Positions 25,244-34,877 of a stretch of DNA of 38,028 nucleotides are shown here, one piece after another (positions within the stretch are counted from its first letter, which is position 1; each line of letters starts with the position of its first letter). The notes beneath the pieces were generated by a model. It was given only the letters and a program-made list of their open reading frames with translations, was not told the origin of the DNA and did not search any database. This stretch comes from an uncultured Burkholderiales bacterium. GTDB lineage: Bacteria > Pseudomonadota > Gammaproteobacteria > Burkholderiales > Burkholderiaceae_C. Location: contig CAISMH010000008.1 of NCBI GenBank assembly GCA_903886485.1, forward strand, positions 73,448 to 111,475, written 5' to 3'. The translations under genes and the position numbers were made by a program.

Positions 25244-26224
25244 TTAATCCTTGAAGAATAGCTGGACTTCAGCGGGAAGGCTACAACCCGTGCTGTGCGC
25301 ACGCTCCAGCACTTGCCAAAAGAAGCGGTAACTGGCGCGGTCATGCAATTGGCCTTGGTGGCTGATGGGCGCCCACTGGGCGGCATGCGCAGCCAACACA
25401 ATCTCACTGGCCACTTCAATAGCGGCCGCATCAGGGGCCATGGCCTCAAGAATGGGGCGAATTTGTGCAGGGTGGATGCTCCACATGCGGGTGTAGCCAA
25501 ACTCATGCGCGGCACGCAGGGCTGCCGCGCGCATGGCCACGGTGTCATTGAATTCGGTCACCACGCAATGCGAAGGCACTTTGCCGTGGGCATGGCAGGC
25601 GCTGGCGATCTCTAGCTTGGCGCGTACCACCAACGGGTGGGTGAATTGGCCTTGACCGCTCATGCCGTGGGCAGGAATGGCACCGCCGTGGGCCGACACA
25701 AAGTCCATCAAACCAAAACTGAGGGACTGCACGCGTGGGTGCGCGGCAATGTCAAACGCACGGTGCACGGCAGCGGGCGACTCGATCAACACATGCAAAG
25801 CCAAATCTTTGGCACCAGCTTGCATCAAGGCTTGTTCGGCCAGTTGCACATCGGCCACCGACTCGACCTTGGGCACCATGATGTGCGTCAAACGGCTCGC
25901 AGCTTGGCCCGCAATGGTGGACATGTCGGCTTGAAAACTGGGGTGGTCGACGGGGTGCACGCGCACGGCCACACGGGCCTCAGGGGTGGCACTCAGCGCC
26001 AACTCGGTGACCAGCGCGGCATGCTCTGCCTCGCCGCCCACGGGAGCACCGTCTTCACAATCCAAGGTGACATCGAAGACGCAGGTGCCAAACTCTTGTG
26101 TCATCTCTGCTTGCAGCTGCAAGCTTTTGCGCATCCGCGCTTCGACACCGCTGTAATGGTCACAAACAGGTAGCTGAAAGCTACCTGCTTGCGAACCCAA
26201 CAGAACGTCGCGCGGATGGCTCAC
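25244..26224 (-). CDS. HpcH/HpaI-family CoA ester lyase (CitE-like)
   Basis: 326 residues. The TIM-barrel lyase family is shown by FDVTLDCEDGAPVG, IMVPKVESVADV, LHVLIESPAAVHRAFDI (metal-binding Glu) and LSFGLMDFVSAHG (metal-binding Asp). It resembles malyl-CoA/citramalyl-CoA lyases and CitE more than HpaI aldolases. No citD/citF partner is present, so it is not citrate lyase; a malyl-, citramalyl- or beta-methylmalyl-CoA cleaving role is likely. It starts with GTG at 26224, between mdh and acnB; conserved linkage suggests feeding acetyl-CoA or glyoxylate into the cycle. Confidence 0.83.
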   Translation of the reverse strand: MSHPRDVLLGSQAGSFQLPVCDHYSGVEARMRKSLQLQAEMTQEFGTCVFDVTLDCEDGAPVGGEAEHAALVTELALSATPEARVAVRVHPVDHPSFQADMSTIAGQAASRLTHIMVPKVESVADVQLAEQALMQAGAKDLALHVLIESPAAVHRAFDIAAHPRVQSLSFGLMDFVSAHGGAIPAHGMSGQGQFTHPLVVRAKLEIASACHAHGKVPSHCVVTEFNDTVAMRAAALRAAHEFGYTRMWSIHPAQIRPILEAMAPDAAAIEVASEIVLAAHAAQWAPISHQGQLHDRASYRFFWQVLERAHSTGCSLPAEVQLFFKD

Positions 26225-26243
26225 TCTATTTCTCTGTTGAGAC

Positions 26244-27230
26244 TTAGATCAAGTGGGCAACGCCAGCTTGCTCGTCGGTCAACTCTTTGAGAGTCTTGTC
26301 GATGCAACCTTGGCTGAATGCGTCGATTTCCAGACCTTCAACCACTTTGTATTGGCCGTTTTCGCAGGTCACGGGGAAGCCGAACATGACGTCTTTAGGA
26401 ATGCCGTACCAGCCTTGAGATGGGATACCCATGGTCACCCACTTGCCGTGGGTGCCCAAAGCCCAATCGCGCATGTGGTCGATGGCGGCGTTGGCAGCCG
26501 AAGCGGCTGAAGACAGGCCACGTGCTTCAATGATGGCGGCACCGCGCTTGCCCACGGTGGGCAAGAACACGTTGGCGTTCCACTCTTGGTCGTTGATCAT
26601 GGCCTTGACCGACTCGCCCTTGATGGTGGCAAAGCGGTAGTCCGCGTACATGGTGGGCGAGTGGTTGCCCCACACGCACAATTTTTCAATGTCAGCCACG
26701 GCTTTGCCAGTCTTGGCAGCGATTTGGGACAAGGCGCGGTTGTGGTCCAAACGCAGCATGGCGGTGAAGTTACCGGGCTTGAGGTCAGGCGCAGCCTTCA
26801 TGGCGATGTAGGCGTTGGTGTTGGCAGGGTTGCCGACCACCAAAACTTTCACATCACGTGAAGCCACGGCGTTCAAAGCCTTGCCTTGGGCGGTGAAGAT
26901 GGCACCGTTGATGGCGAGCAACTCAGCGCGCTCCATGCCGGGGCCGCGTGGGCGTGAACCAACCAACAAGGCGTAGTCCACATCTTTGAATGCGGTCATG
27001 GGGTCGCCATGGGCTTCCATGCCGGCCAACAAAGGGAACGCGCAATCTTCGAGTTCCATCATCACGCCCTTGAGGGCTTTTTGGGCTTTTTCGTCAGGGA
27101 TTTCCAACAATTGCAAGATGACGGGCTGGTCTTTACCCAACATTTCGCCCGAGGCGATACGGAACAACAGGGCGTAACCAATTTGACCAGCTGCACCAGT
27201 GACGGCAACGCGAACAGGCTTCTTGCTCAT
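26244..27230 (-). CDS. mdh: Malate dehydrogenase
   Basis: 328 residues of the cytosolic/chloroplast-type malate dehydrogenase group common in Burkholderiales. [21 protein letters not shown] is the NAD-binding loop; [16 protein letters not shown] is the substrate loop with the specificity arginines, and [29 protein letters not shown] and [12 protein letters not shown] carry the catalytic Asp and His. It oxidises malate to oxaloacetate in the TCA cycle. GGAG lies nine bases before the ATG at 27230. It is the first gene of a leftward row to acnB and diverges from the GntR gene over a shared operator. Confidence 0.96.
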   Translation of the reverse strand: MSKKPVRVAVTGAAGQIGYALLFRIASGEMLGKDQPVILQLLEIPDEKAQKALKGVMMELEDCAFPLLAGMEAHGDPMTAFKDVDYALLVGSRPRGPGMERAELLAINGAIFTAQGKALNAVASRDVKVLVVGNPANTNAYIAMKAAPDLKPGNFTAMLRLDHNRALSQIAAKTGKAVADIEKLCVWGNHSPTMYADYRFATIKGESVKAMINDQEWNANVFLPTVGKRGAAIIEARGLSSAASAANAAIDHMRDWALGTHGKWVTMGIPSQGWYGIPKDVMFGFPVTCENGQYKVVEGLEIDAFSQGCIDKTLKELTDEQAGVAHLI

Positions 27231-27310
27231 GGGAAAAACTCCAAAAAGTGATTAAAAAAGAAATGGTGACAGAGTTTACCCGCGAAAACCGAGAAACAGT
27301 CTGTCTTATG

Positions 27311-27322
27311 TCTTATAGAAGA
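27311..27322. promoter_or_regulatory. Candidate GntR autoregulatory operator
   Basis: TCTTATAGAAGA is an imperfect 12-base palindrome in the 146-base divergent mdh-gntR region, with an extra half-site GTCTTATG directly upstream. It overlaps the mdh -10 box and lies between a -10 (TATGAT at 27323-27328) and weak -35 for gntR, so a bound regulator would block both. It differs at one position from the palindrome before argD. Confidence 0.55.
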
Positions 27323-27341
27323 TATGATACGAGCTTGACAA
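27312..27341 (-). promoter_or_regulatory. mdh promoter
   Basis: On the minus strand TTGTCA (27341-27336) and TATAAG (27317-27312) are 18 bases apart, each matching the sigma-70 consensus at five of six positions. The leader before mdh is about 75 bases. The candidate GntR operator covers the -10 box. Confidence 0.55.
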
Positions 27342-27376
27342 CGAACTGACGCGCAGCGCGTCACCCCGATTTAAAA

Positions 27377-28186
27377 ATGGCCACACACCCCGCGCCCTCT
27401 CCAGTAGCCCCCACCAACCCGACATTTGCGGGTGGTGATGCTTTGGGCGGCGCAGGTTCAACCCCCGCCTTCAGCCCGCTTTACCAACAGATCAAAGGAC
27501 TGATCTTGCAGAGCCTGCAATCGGGCGAATGGAAGCCGGGCGAAGCCATCCCCAGCGAGATGGACCTCGCGGCCCGCTTTCGCGTCAGCCAAGGCACGGT
27601 GCGCAAAGCGATTGACGAACTCGCAGCCGAACACCTCGTTGTCCGCCGCCAAGGCAAGGGCACCTTTGTGGCCACCCATGCCGAACAGCATGTACAGTAC
27701 CGCTTTTTGAAGCTTCAGCCCGACAACGGTGACATTCAAAGCGAAGGCCCCGCCGAGCGCACCATCATTGACTGCAAACGCCTGCGCGCCAGCGCCGAAA
27801 TCGCACGTGCGTTGAGCCTGCGCAGTGGTGATCCCGTGCTGCAAGTGCGCCGAGTGCTGGCCTACGCAGGTGTGCCCACGATTCTTGAAGAGCTTTGGCT
27901 GCCCGGCGCGCCATTCAAAGGACTGACGGCCGAACGCTTAAGTAACTACAACGGCCCGATGTATGCGCTGTTTGAAACAGAGTTCGGCGTGCGCATGGTG
28001 CGTGCAGAAGAAAGCATTCGTGCCGTGAACCCGGACGAGGAACAATCCCAGCTGCTGAATGTGCCCATCAGCGCGCCGCTGTTGAGCGTGGAGCGGATTG
28101 CTTACACCTACAACGACACGCCCATGGAGCTGCGCCGTGGCTTGTACAGAACCGACACGCACCACTACCGTAATGCTTTGAGTTGA
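27377..28186 (+). CDS. GntR/HutC-family transcriptional regulator
   Basis: 269 residues. A 30-residue Pro/Ala-rich N-terminal extension is followed by a winged helix-turn-helix (about 34-100: YQQIKGLILQSLQSGEWKPGEAIPSE, VSQGTVRKAIDELAAEHLVVRRQGKGTFVA) and a UTRA ligand domain (about 110-265) ending with ELRRGLYRTDTHHYRNAL. HutC-type regulators are usually repressors released by a small metabolite. Lying between mdh and sdhC with a palindrome in its own promoter, it very probably controls itself and the flanking TCA genes; the effector is not predictable. The ATG at 27377 lacks a clear ribosome site. Confidence 0.9.
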   Translation: MATHPAPSPVAPTNPTFAGGDALGGAGSTPAFSPLYQQIKGLILQSLQSGEWKPGEAIPSEMDLAARFRVSQGTVRKAIDELAAEHLVVRRQGKGTFVATHAEQHVQYRFLKLQPDNGDIQSEGPAERTIIDCKRLRASAEIARALSLRSGDPVLQVRRVLAYAGVPTILEELWLPGAPFKGLTAERLSNYNGPMYALFETEFGVRMVRAEESIRAVNPDEEQSQLLNVPISAPLLSVERIAYTYNDTPMELRRGLYRTDTHHYRNALS

Positions 28187-28271
28187 CATGAAACCCTCAC
28201 GTCAGTTTGGTGAAGTGAAATAGAATTTAAAGTTGTTTTGACATGCAGATAAACCCCAAGAAAGAGCCCAC

Positions 28272-28703
28272 ATGACCCAGCTTGCCAAAAAGCGGCCTGA
28301 GTTCCGCAACATCAACGCATTGACTGACCTGCCCACTTACCGCCTTCCAGCGGCTGGCATCGTGTCGATCTTGCACCGCATCAGCGGTTTGATCATGTTC
28401 TTGCTGTTGCCACTCATCGTTTGGATGTTCGACACCTCGGTGTCTTCGGAAATTTCCTTTGCCAAATTCAGTGCCGCCTTCAACGTCGGCTTGGGCTTTG
28501 TGCCTGCTGTGTTGGTGAAGGTGGTGGTGCTGGGCTTGATCTGGGCCTACTTGCACCACCTGATTGCGGGCGTTCGTCACGTCTACATGGACGCTCGCCA
28601 CGCGGTGAGCAAAGAATTCGGCAAGTCTTCTGCTGTGGTCACCTTGGTGTTGAGCCTGGGTCTGACCGCCGCTTTGGGTGCCAAGCTGTTTGGCCTTTAC
28701 TGA
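28272..28703 (+). CDS. sdhC: Succinate dehydrogenase cytochrome b556 subunit
   Basis: 143 residues with three membrane helices. PTYRLPAAGIVSILHRISG carries the conserved Ser and Arg of the quinone pocket, and HHLIAGVRHVYMD the heme-ligand histidine region. With SdhD it anchors complex II in the inner membrane and binds heme b and ubiquinone. It starts the sdhCDAB-sdhE-gltA row after 85 bases from gntR; that gap has a TAGAAT at 28221-28226 but no good -35. Confidence 0.94.
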   Translation: MTQLAKKRPEFRNINALTDLPTYRLPAAGIVSILHRISGLIMFLLLPLIVWMFDTSVSSEISFAKFSAAFNVGLGFVPAVLVKVVVLGLIWAYLHHLIAGVRHVYMDARHAVSKEFGKSSAVVTLVLSLGLTAALGAKLFGLY

Positions 28704-28721
28704 TTTCCTAGGAGCTTCAAC

Positions 28722-29087
28722 ATGTCCGTGAATTACGGTTCCAAGCGCGTCGTCGTGGGCGCGCACTACGGTCTGCGTGACTGGCTGGCCCAGCGCATCA
28801 CCGGTGTTTTGATGGTCTTGTTCACCTTGGCTGTTTTGGGCCAAGTGCTCTTGACCAGCGGCGAGATCGGCTATGACAAATGGGCTGGCATTTTCAGCAC
28901 CCAATTCATGAAGGCCTTGACCTTCTCTGTCTTCATCGCCTTGACCCTCCATGTGTGGGTGGGCGTTCGCGACATTTGGATGGACTACGTCAAGCCCGTG
29001 GGCCTGCGTTTGGTTCTGCAAGTATTCACTTTGGTTTGGCTGGTGTCGTGTCTCGGCTGGGCCATTCAGGTTCTCTGGAGGCTCTAA
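28722..29087 (+). CDS. sdhD: Succinate dehydrogenase membrane anchor subunit
   Basis: 121 residues with three membrane helices. HVWVGVRDIWMDYVKP holds the heme-ligand His and the Asp-Tyr pair that contacts ubiquinone in complex II. AGGAG precedes the ATG by seven bases. It follows sdhC after 18 bases and precedes sdhA by three. Confidence 0.93.
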   Translation: MSVNYGSKRVVVGAHYGLRDWLAQRITGVLMVLFTLAVLGQVLLTSGEIGYDKWAGIFSTQFMKALTFSVFIALTLHVWVGVRDIWMDYVKPVGLRLVLQVFTLVWLVSCLGWAIQVLWRL

Positions 29088-29090
29088 GTC

Positions 29091-30887
29091 ATGACCGTTA
29101 AAAGCTCTATCCCTCGTCGTAAGTTTGACGTGGTCATCGTCGGTGCCGGTGGCTCCGGCATGCGCGCTTCGTTGCAACTGGCTCGCGCTGGTTTGAACGT
29201 GGCTGTTTTGTCGAAAGTGTTTCCCACCCGCTCGCACACCGTGGCAGCACAAGGCGGCATTGGCGCCTCTTTGGGCAATATGAACGAAGACAACTGGCAT
29301 TACCACTTCTACGACACCGTCAAAGGCTCCGACTGGCTCGGTGACCAAGACGCGATTGAATTCATGTGCCGCGAAGCCCCCAAAGTCGTGTACGACTTGG
29401 AGCACATGGGCATGCCGTTTGACCGCAACCCTGACGGCACGATTTATCAGCGCCCCTTCGGCGGCCACACCGCCAACTACGGCGAAAAGGCTGTCGAGCG
29501 CGCTTGTGCCGCGGCTGACCGTACCGGTCACGCCATGTTGCACACGCTGTACCAACAAAACGTCAAAGCCAAAACCAGCTTCTTTGTGGAGTGGATGGCC
29601 CTCGACCTGATTCGCGACGACGCGGGTGATGTGGTGGGTGTAACCGCCCTCGAGATGGAAACAGGCGAGCTCTACATCATGGAAGCCAAAACTGTGTTGT
29701 TGGCCACCGGTGGTGCAGGCCGCATTTTTGCTGCTTCGACCAACGCGTTCATCAACACCGGCGACGGCTTGGGTATGGCCGCTCGCGCTGGCATTCCTCT
29801 CGAAGACATGGAGTTCTGGCAATTCCACCCCACCGGCGTGGCCGGTGCTGGCGTGTTGTTGACCGAAGGCTGCCGTGGCGAAGGCGCGATTTTGCGTAAC
29901 TGCAATGGCGAGCGCTTCATGGAGCGTTATGCCCCTGCCTACAAAGACTTGGCTCCACGCGACTACGTGTCACGCTGCATGGACCAAGAGATCAAAGAAG
30001 GTCGCGGCTGCGGTCCGAACAAGGACTACATCAACCTCGACATGACCCACTTGGGTGCCGAGACCATCATGAAGCGTTTGCCTTCGGTGTTCGAAATTGG
30101 CCACAACTTTGCCAACGTCGACATCACCAAAGAGCCAATTCCCGTGATCCCCACCATCCATTACCAAATGGGCGGCATCCCCACCAACATCAACGGCCAA
30201 GTGGTGACGCAAGACGCCAACAACCAAAGCGTGGTGGTCAACGGTTTGTACGCTGTGGGCGAATGCTCTTGCGTTTCGGTGCACGGCGCCAACCGCTTGG
30301 GCACCAACTCTTTGCTCGACTTGCTGGTGTTCGGCCGCGCGGCTGGCAACCACATCGTTGAATTCAACCAAAAGCACAAAGAGCACAAGCCACTGCCAGC
30401 CAACGCGGCTGACGTGTCCTTGGCGCGCTTGGCGCGCTTGGAAGCCAACAAGACAGGCGAATACGCCCAAGACGTGGCCAACGACATCCGCAACACCATG
30501 CAGTCACACGCCAGCGTGTTCCGCACACAGGCTTTGATGGACGAAGGTGTCAAGCAAATCGCGGCCCTGCGCGAGCGCGTGAACAACATCGGCTTGAAGG
30601 ACAACTCCAAAGTCTTCAACACCGCGCGCATCGAAGCCTTGGAAGTGGAAAACTTGATCGAAGCAGCAGAGGCCACCATCGTCTCGGCTGCGGCGCGTAA
30701 AGAAAGCCGTGGCGCACACACCGTGAACGACTACGGTGACACGCCTGAGCATCCCAACGGCCGCAACGACCAAGACTGGCACAAGCACACCCTGTGGCAC
30801 AAAGAAGGCAACAAGCTGACTTACAAGCCCGTGCAAATGAAGCCCTTGACCGTCGACAGCATCCCGCTGCAGACCCGTACTTTCTGA
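29091..30887 (+). CDS. sdhA: Succinate dehydrogenase flavoprotein subunit
   Basis: 598 residues. GAGGSGMRASLQLARAG is the FAD dinucleotide loop; H49 in TRSHTVAAQGG is the histidine that carries covalent FAD. FHPTGVAGAGVLLTEGCRGEGA and HGANRLGTNSLLDLLVFGRAAG contain the catalytic Arg/His residues that oxidise succinate to fumarate. The C-terminal region is full length. GGAGG lies nine bases before the ATG. It is the central catalytic subunit of complex II on the cytoplasmic face. Confidence 0.98.
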   Translation: MTVKSSIPRRKFDVVIVGAGGSGMRASLQLARAGLNVAVLSKVFPTRSHTVAAQGGIGASLGNMNEDNWHYHFYDTVKGSDWLGDQDAIEFMCREAPKVVYDLEHMGMPFDRNPDGTIYQRPFGGHTANYGEKAVERACAAADRTGHAMLHTLYQQNVKAKTSFFVEWMALDLIRDDAGDVVGVTALEMETGELYIMEAKTVLLATGGAGRIFAASTNAFINTGDGLGMAARAGIPLEDMEFWQFHPTGVAGAGVLLTEGCRGEGAILRNCNGERFMERYAPAYKDLAPRDYVSRCMDQEIKEGRGCGPNKDYINLDMTHLGAETIMKRLPSVFEIGHNFANVDITKEPIPVIPTIHYQMGGIPTNINGQVVTQDANNQSVVVNGLYAVGECSCVSVHGANRLGTNSLLDLLVFGRAAGNHIVEFNQKHKEHKPLPANAADVSLARLARLEANKTGEYAQDVANDIRNTMQSHASVFRTQALMDEGVKQIAALRERVNNIGLKDNSKVFNTARIEALEVENLIEAAEATIVSAAARKESRGAHTVNDYGDTPEHPNGRNDQDWHKHTLWHKEGNKLTYKPVQMKPLTVDSIPLQTRTF

Positions 30888-30900
30888 TCAGGTAAACACC

Positions 30901-31605
30901 ATGACAAAACGCACGTTCCAAATCTATCGCTACGACCCAGACACCGACGCCAAGCCCTACATGCAGACCATTGAGGTCGAACTGGACGGCAACGAGCGCA
31001 TGCTCTTGGATGCTTTGATGAAACTCAAAGCGGTCGATCCCACCATTTCGTTCCGCCGCTCATGCCGCGAAGGCGTGTGCGGTTCTGACGCGATGAACAT
31101 CAACGGCAAAAACGGCTTGGCCTGTTTGACCAACATGCGCACCCTCCCCGGTGTGATCGTGTTGAAGCCGCTGCCCGGTCTGCCCGTCATTCGCGACTTG
31201 ATCGTGGACATGACCCAGTTCTTCAAGCAATACCACTCCATCAAGCCTTACTTGGTCAACGACACGCAAGTGCCTGAGAAAGAGCGCTTGCAGTCGCCCG
31301 AAGAGCGCGATGAGTTGAACGGCTTGTACGAGTGCATCTTGTGCGCGAGCTGCTCCACCAGCTGCCCCTCGTTTTGGTGGAACCCCGACAAGTTCGTGGG
31401 CCCTGCGGGTTTGTTGCAAGCCTATCGCTTCATTGCCGACAGCCGCGACGAAGACACCGCTGGCCGCTTGGACAACTTGGAAGACCCGTACCGCTTGTTC
31501 CGCTGCCACACCATCATGAACTGCGTCGACGTGTGCCCCAAGGGTTTGAACCCCACCAAGGCCATCGGCAAGATCAAAGAGTTGATGGTTCGTCGCGCCA
31601 TTTAA
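30901..31605 (+). CDS. sdhB: Succinate dehydrogenase iron-sulfur subunit
   Basis: 234 residues. The [2Fe-2S] ligands are C55, C60, D63 and C75 (CREGVCGSDAM and GLAC); the other clusters use C145, C148, C151 and C155 (CILCASCSTSC) and C202, C208 and C212 (CHTIMNCVDVC). All are intact and numbered as in the E. coli protein at the first cluster. It passes electrons from SdhA to ubiquinone at SdhC/D. It lies 13 bases after sdhA. Confidence 0.97.
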   Translation: MTKRTFQIYRYDPDTDAKPYMQTIEVELDGNERMLLDALMKLKAVDPTISFRRSCREGVCGSDAMNINGKNGLACLTNMRTLPGVIVLKPLPGLPVIRDLIVDMTQFFKQYHSIKPYLVNDTQVPEKERLQSPEERDELNGLYECILCASCSTSCPSFWWNPDKFVGPAGLLQAYRFIADSRDEDTAGRLDNLEDPYRLFRCHTIMNCVDVCPKGLNPTKAIGKIKELMVRRAI

Positions 31606-31636
31606 GGCACGGCAAAACATCACACGGAGCACCAAC

Positions 31637-31960
31637 ATGGACGCGGACGCACCATTTCGCGACACCTCTGTGGGTGACCCAGCGCTGGGCGGCTTAGACG
31701 GCAAGCAAACGCTTGGCGTACGAGCCCTCAGCAAATTGCACTGGCGTAGCCGGCGCGGCCTACTCGAAAACGATTTGTTCATCCAAAAGTTTTTTGAGCG
31801 GCATGAATCTCGCTTAACTGTGGGTCACGCCAGAGGCATGTATGAATTGATGGACTTGTCTGACAACGATTTGCTCGACATCTTGTTGCAACGCAAAGAG
31901 TTACCAGACAAGCCCCTGACAAAAGAAGCACTCGAAGTGCTGAGTATGTTGAGACACTGA
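31637..31960 (+). CDS. sdhE: FAD assembly factor SdhE
   Basis: 107 residues. A 30-residue non-conserved N-terminus precedes the SdhE/CptB core, whose RGLLEND (the conserved RGxxE motif), FFERH and [16 protein letters not shown] are clear. SdhE promotes covalent flavinylation of SdhA, so its place directly after sdhB makes sense. The ATG has GGAG about eight bases upstream. Confidence 0.92.
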   Translation: MDADAPFRDTSVGDPALGGLDGKQTLGVRALSKLHWRSRRGLLENDLFIQKFFERHESRLTVGHARGMYELMDLSDNDLLDILLQRKELPDKPLTKEALEVLSMLRH

Positions 31961-31998
31961 GCCGAACAACGCTTTTAAAAAGACATTTAGGAAGAACC

Positions 31999-33312
<1,314 letters not shown>

Positions 33313-33325
33313 TTGCGTTGTGCCT

Positions 33326-33374
33326 TGTCGCGATACCTTCGCGACATTAAAAAGCCCCGCACTGCGGGGCTTTT
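33326..33374 (+). terminator. Tandem hairpins ending the sdh-gltA operon
   Basis: A first hairpin (TGTCGCGA and TCGCGACA, 33326-33346) has no T-run. The second (AAAAGCCCCGC and GCGGGGCTTTT around ACT, 33350-33374) is a standard rho-independent terminator. Confidence 0.88.
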
Positions 33375-33422
33375 GCATTTCTGCGCTTTTGCATTGGCAT
33401 GACAGTGGTAGGCTCATGCGCT

Positions 33423-33806
33423 ATGAGTTCTGCCCCCTTCCTTCCTACACCCGATGCCCTGCGCCAACTGGCCAGCGAACCCCACATGCCTTGCCACTGC
33501 AGCTTGCAACACTGCGCAGGCTGGGAGAGCGTCAACGACACCGCATGGCCTGCGCAACAGATGCAACAGGTAGCCACCTTGCGCGACCCCGATGTGTATG
33601 AGCCCACATTTGAAGAGCACCACCCCGACGGCACGCGCTACGACTCAGCCGATGCGCCTGTGGCTTTGAAATTTTTTCCGTACAACCGCTGCGATGTGCA
33701 CGCCTGCAGCAGCTGCCACCAGCACGTGCTGCGTTACACCGAATTTGGCGGCTACTACGTGGATCATCGCGCACGTCGCTTGAATGCAGACTTGATTACA
33801 GACTGA
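33423..33806 (+). CDS. Conserved small Cys-rich protein
   Basis: 127 residues, no signal peptide or membrane segment. MPCHCSLQHCAGWESV near residue 23 and YNRCDVHACSSCHQHVLRYTEFGGYYVDHRARRL further on look like paired metal sites (CxC...C and CxxxxCxxC), so a zinc-binding role is plausible. I recognise no named domain. The ATG at 33423 is chosen; an ATG eight codons upstream is possible and neither has a clear ribosome site. It lies behind the gltA terminator and ends 40 bases before the convergent rdgC. Confidence 0.65.
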   Translation: MSSAPFLPTPDALRQLASEPHMPCHCSLQHCAGWESVNDTAWPAQQMQQVATLRDPDVYEPTFEEHHPDGTRYDSADAPVALKFFPYNRCDVHACSSCHQHVLRYTEFGGYYVDHRARRLNADLITD

Positions 33807-33846
33807 GCAGCATCAAAGGCCCTCGCCTGCTTTCGAGTTTTGAAGG

Positions 33847-34743
33847 TCAGCCCAGCGCCATCTCGCCGCCCAAGGCCTGAAGCAAGTCGGGTAACAGCTT
33901 GCGCAGCTCGCCTGTGGCAATGGCCACATCGGCATCAAAGCCTTCATCCTGCTCAGCCGATGTGCCTTCAAACACACCCTCCAAGAAAGTGATTTTTTTC
34001 AACTGCAAGGCTTCGGTCAGTGAGAACGACACACGTCCCTCCCACGTCAGTGCCAAGCGCGTGGGCAGTTTGCCGCCCTCGACATGGTGCTTCACCTCAT
34101 CCGTATCGAGCGGGTGACGCACATAACGCACGACAGACTTTGACTCATCGGCCGCCTTCAATTCACACTCGCGGTCCACACTGAATGCAGCGGGCGACTC
34201 TTGGGTGATAAGCCATGAAGCCATCGCCGACTGCGGTGACATGTGGGTATTGATCAAGGTCAGACTCAAACCTGCAAACGATTTGACCAGCAGGGTCACC
34301 ACTTCGTCAGCCTTGGCTTGGCTGCCGGCATCCATCACCAGCAAGTGTGTGGCTGGGTCTATCCACACCCACACCGACGACTCTTTGCTAAAGGCCATGG
34401 GCATCAAAGCCATCTTCACGTCCTCCTTGATGTCCTTCATCTCTTTCTTACCCGGCTTGCGGCCCTCCGTGGCTTCAATCACCGCGCTGCGCTCTTTGGC
34501 CTTGCGCGTAACGATGGCACCTGGCACACCCTTGGTCTCGATCTTGAGCTTCAACATACGCTGACCACTCACCGCCTCTACCAACGGGCCATGGGCTTCG
34601 CCACGTGGCTCGACCCAGCCAATGGCTTTTTCTTGGCTTGCGCCGCAAGGCACAAACCGCTCGGCGTCTAGCGCCTGTTCTATTTGCTCGAGGCTCGGGT
34701 GCCAGCCTTCGCCCAATCGATACACCATCACATTTTTAAACAC
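33847..34743 (-). CDS. rdgC: Recombination-associated protein RdgC
   Basis: 298 residues. The start FKNVMVYRL after GTG, FVPCGASQEKAIGWVEP, and AFSKESSVWVWIDPATHLLVMDAGSQAKADEV (about residues 135-166) match RdgC, a ring-forming DNA-binding protein that restrains RecA. I chose the GTG at 34743 because it aligns with the family N-terminus and has AAAGG six bases upstream; the frame stays open further but passes through two hairpins. Nothing is truncated. It is a single gene convergent with the Cys-rich gene and preceded by a minus-strand terminator-like hairpin. Confidence 0.93.
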   Translation of the reverse strand: MFKNVMVYRLGEGWHPSLEQIEQALDAERFVPCGASQEKAIGWVEPRGEAHGPLVEAVSGQRMLKLKIETKGVPGAIVTRKAKERSAVIEATEGRKPGKKEMKDIKEDVKMALMPMAFSKESSVWVWIDPATHLLVMDAGSQAKADEVVTLLVKSFAGLSLTLINTHMSPQSAMASWLITQESPAAFSVDRECELKAADESKSVVRYVRHPLDTDEVKHHVEGGKLPTRLALTWEGRVSFSLTEALQLKKITFLEGVFEGTSAEQDEGFDADVAIATGELRKLLPDLLQALGGEMALG

Positions 34744-34757
34744 GCGTCGCCTTTGCT

Positions 34758-34775
34758 TTTCGGCATGTGCCGAAA
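34758..34775 (-). repeat. Hairpin in rdgC leader
   Basis: TTTCGGC and GCCGAAA pair around a four-base loop, 14 bases before the rdgC start codon and just downstream of the terminator-like hairpin. It may shape access to the ribosome site. Confidence 0.45.
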
Positions 34776-34804
34776 TAAAAAAGCCAACCGCAAGAGTTGG
34801 CTTT
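34776..34804 (-). terminator. Terminator-like hairpin in rdgC leader
   Basis: On the minus strand AAAGCCAAC and GTTGGCTTT pair around a seven-base loop and run into TTTT. The next gene to the right is on the plus strand, so this hairpin does not close a minus-strand gene; it is either an attenuator before rdgC or stops antisense transcripts. Confidence 0.5.
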
Positions 34805-34877
34805 GGATTGGCGTTGATTTTAACTTGTGGGACGCACAATTAAGCGCGGCGAACATGAAACGAACTGGAGAACACAG

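Noticed and set aside
27941..29828. Long minus-strand open frame opposite sdhC, sdhD and the 5' half of sdhA (533 codons)
   Set aside because: It is the antisense shadow of a conserved, fully intact sdh operon, is rich in His/Gln/Val as expected from reversed codons, and matches no family.
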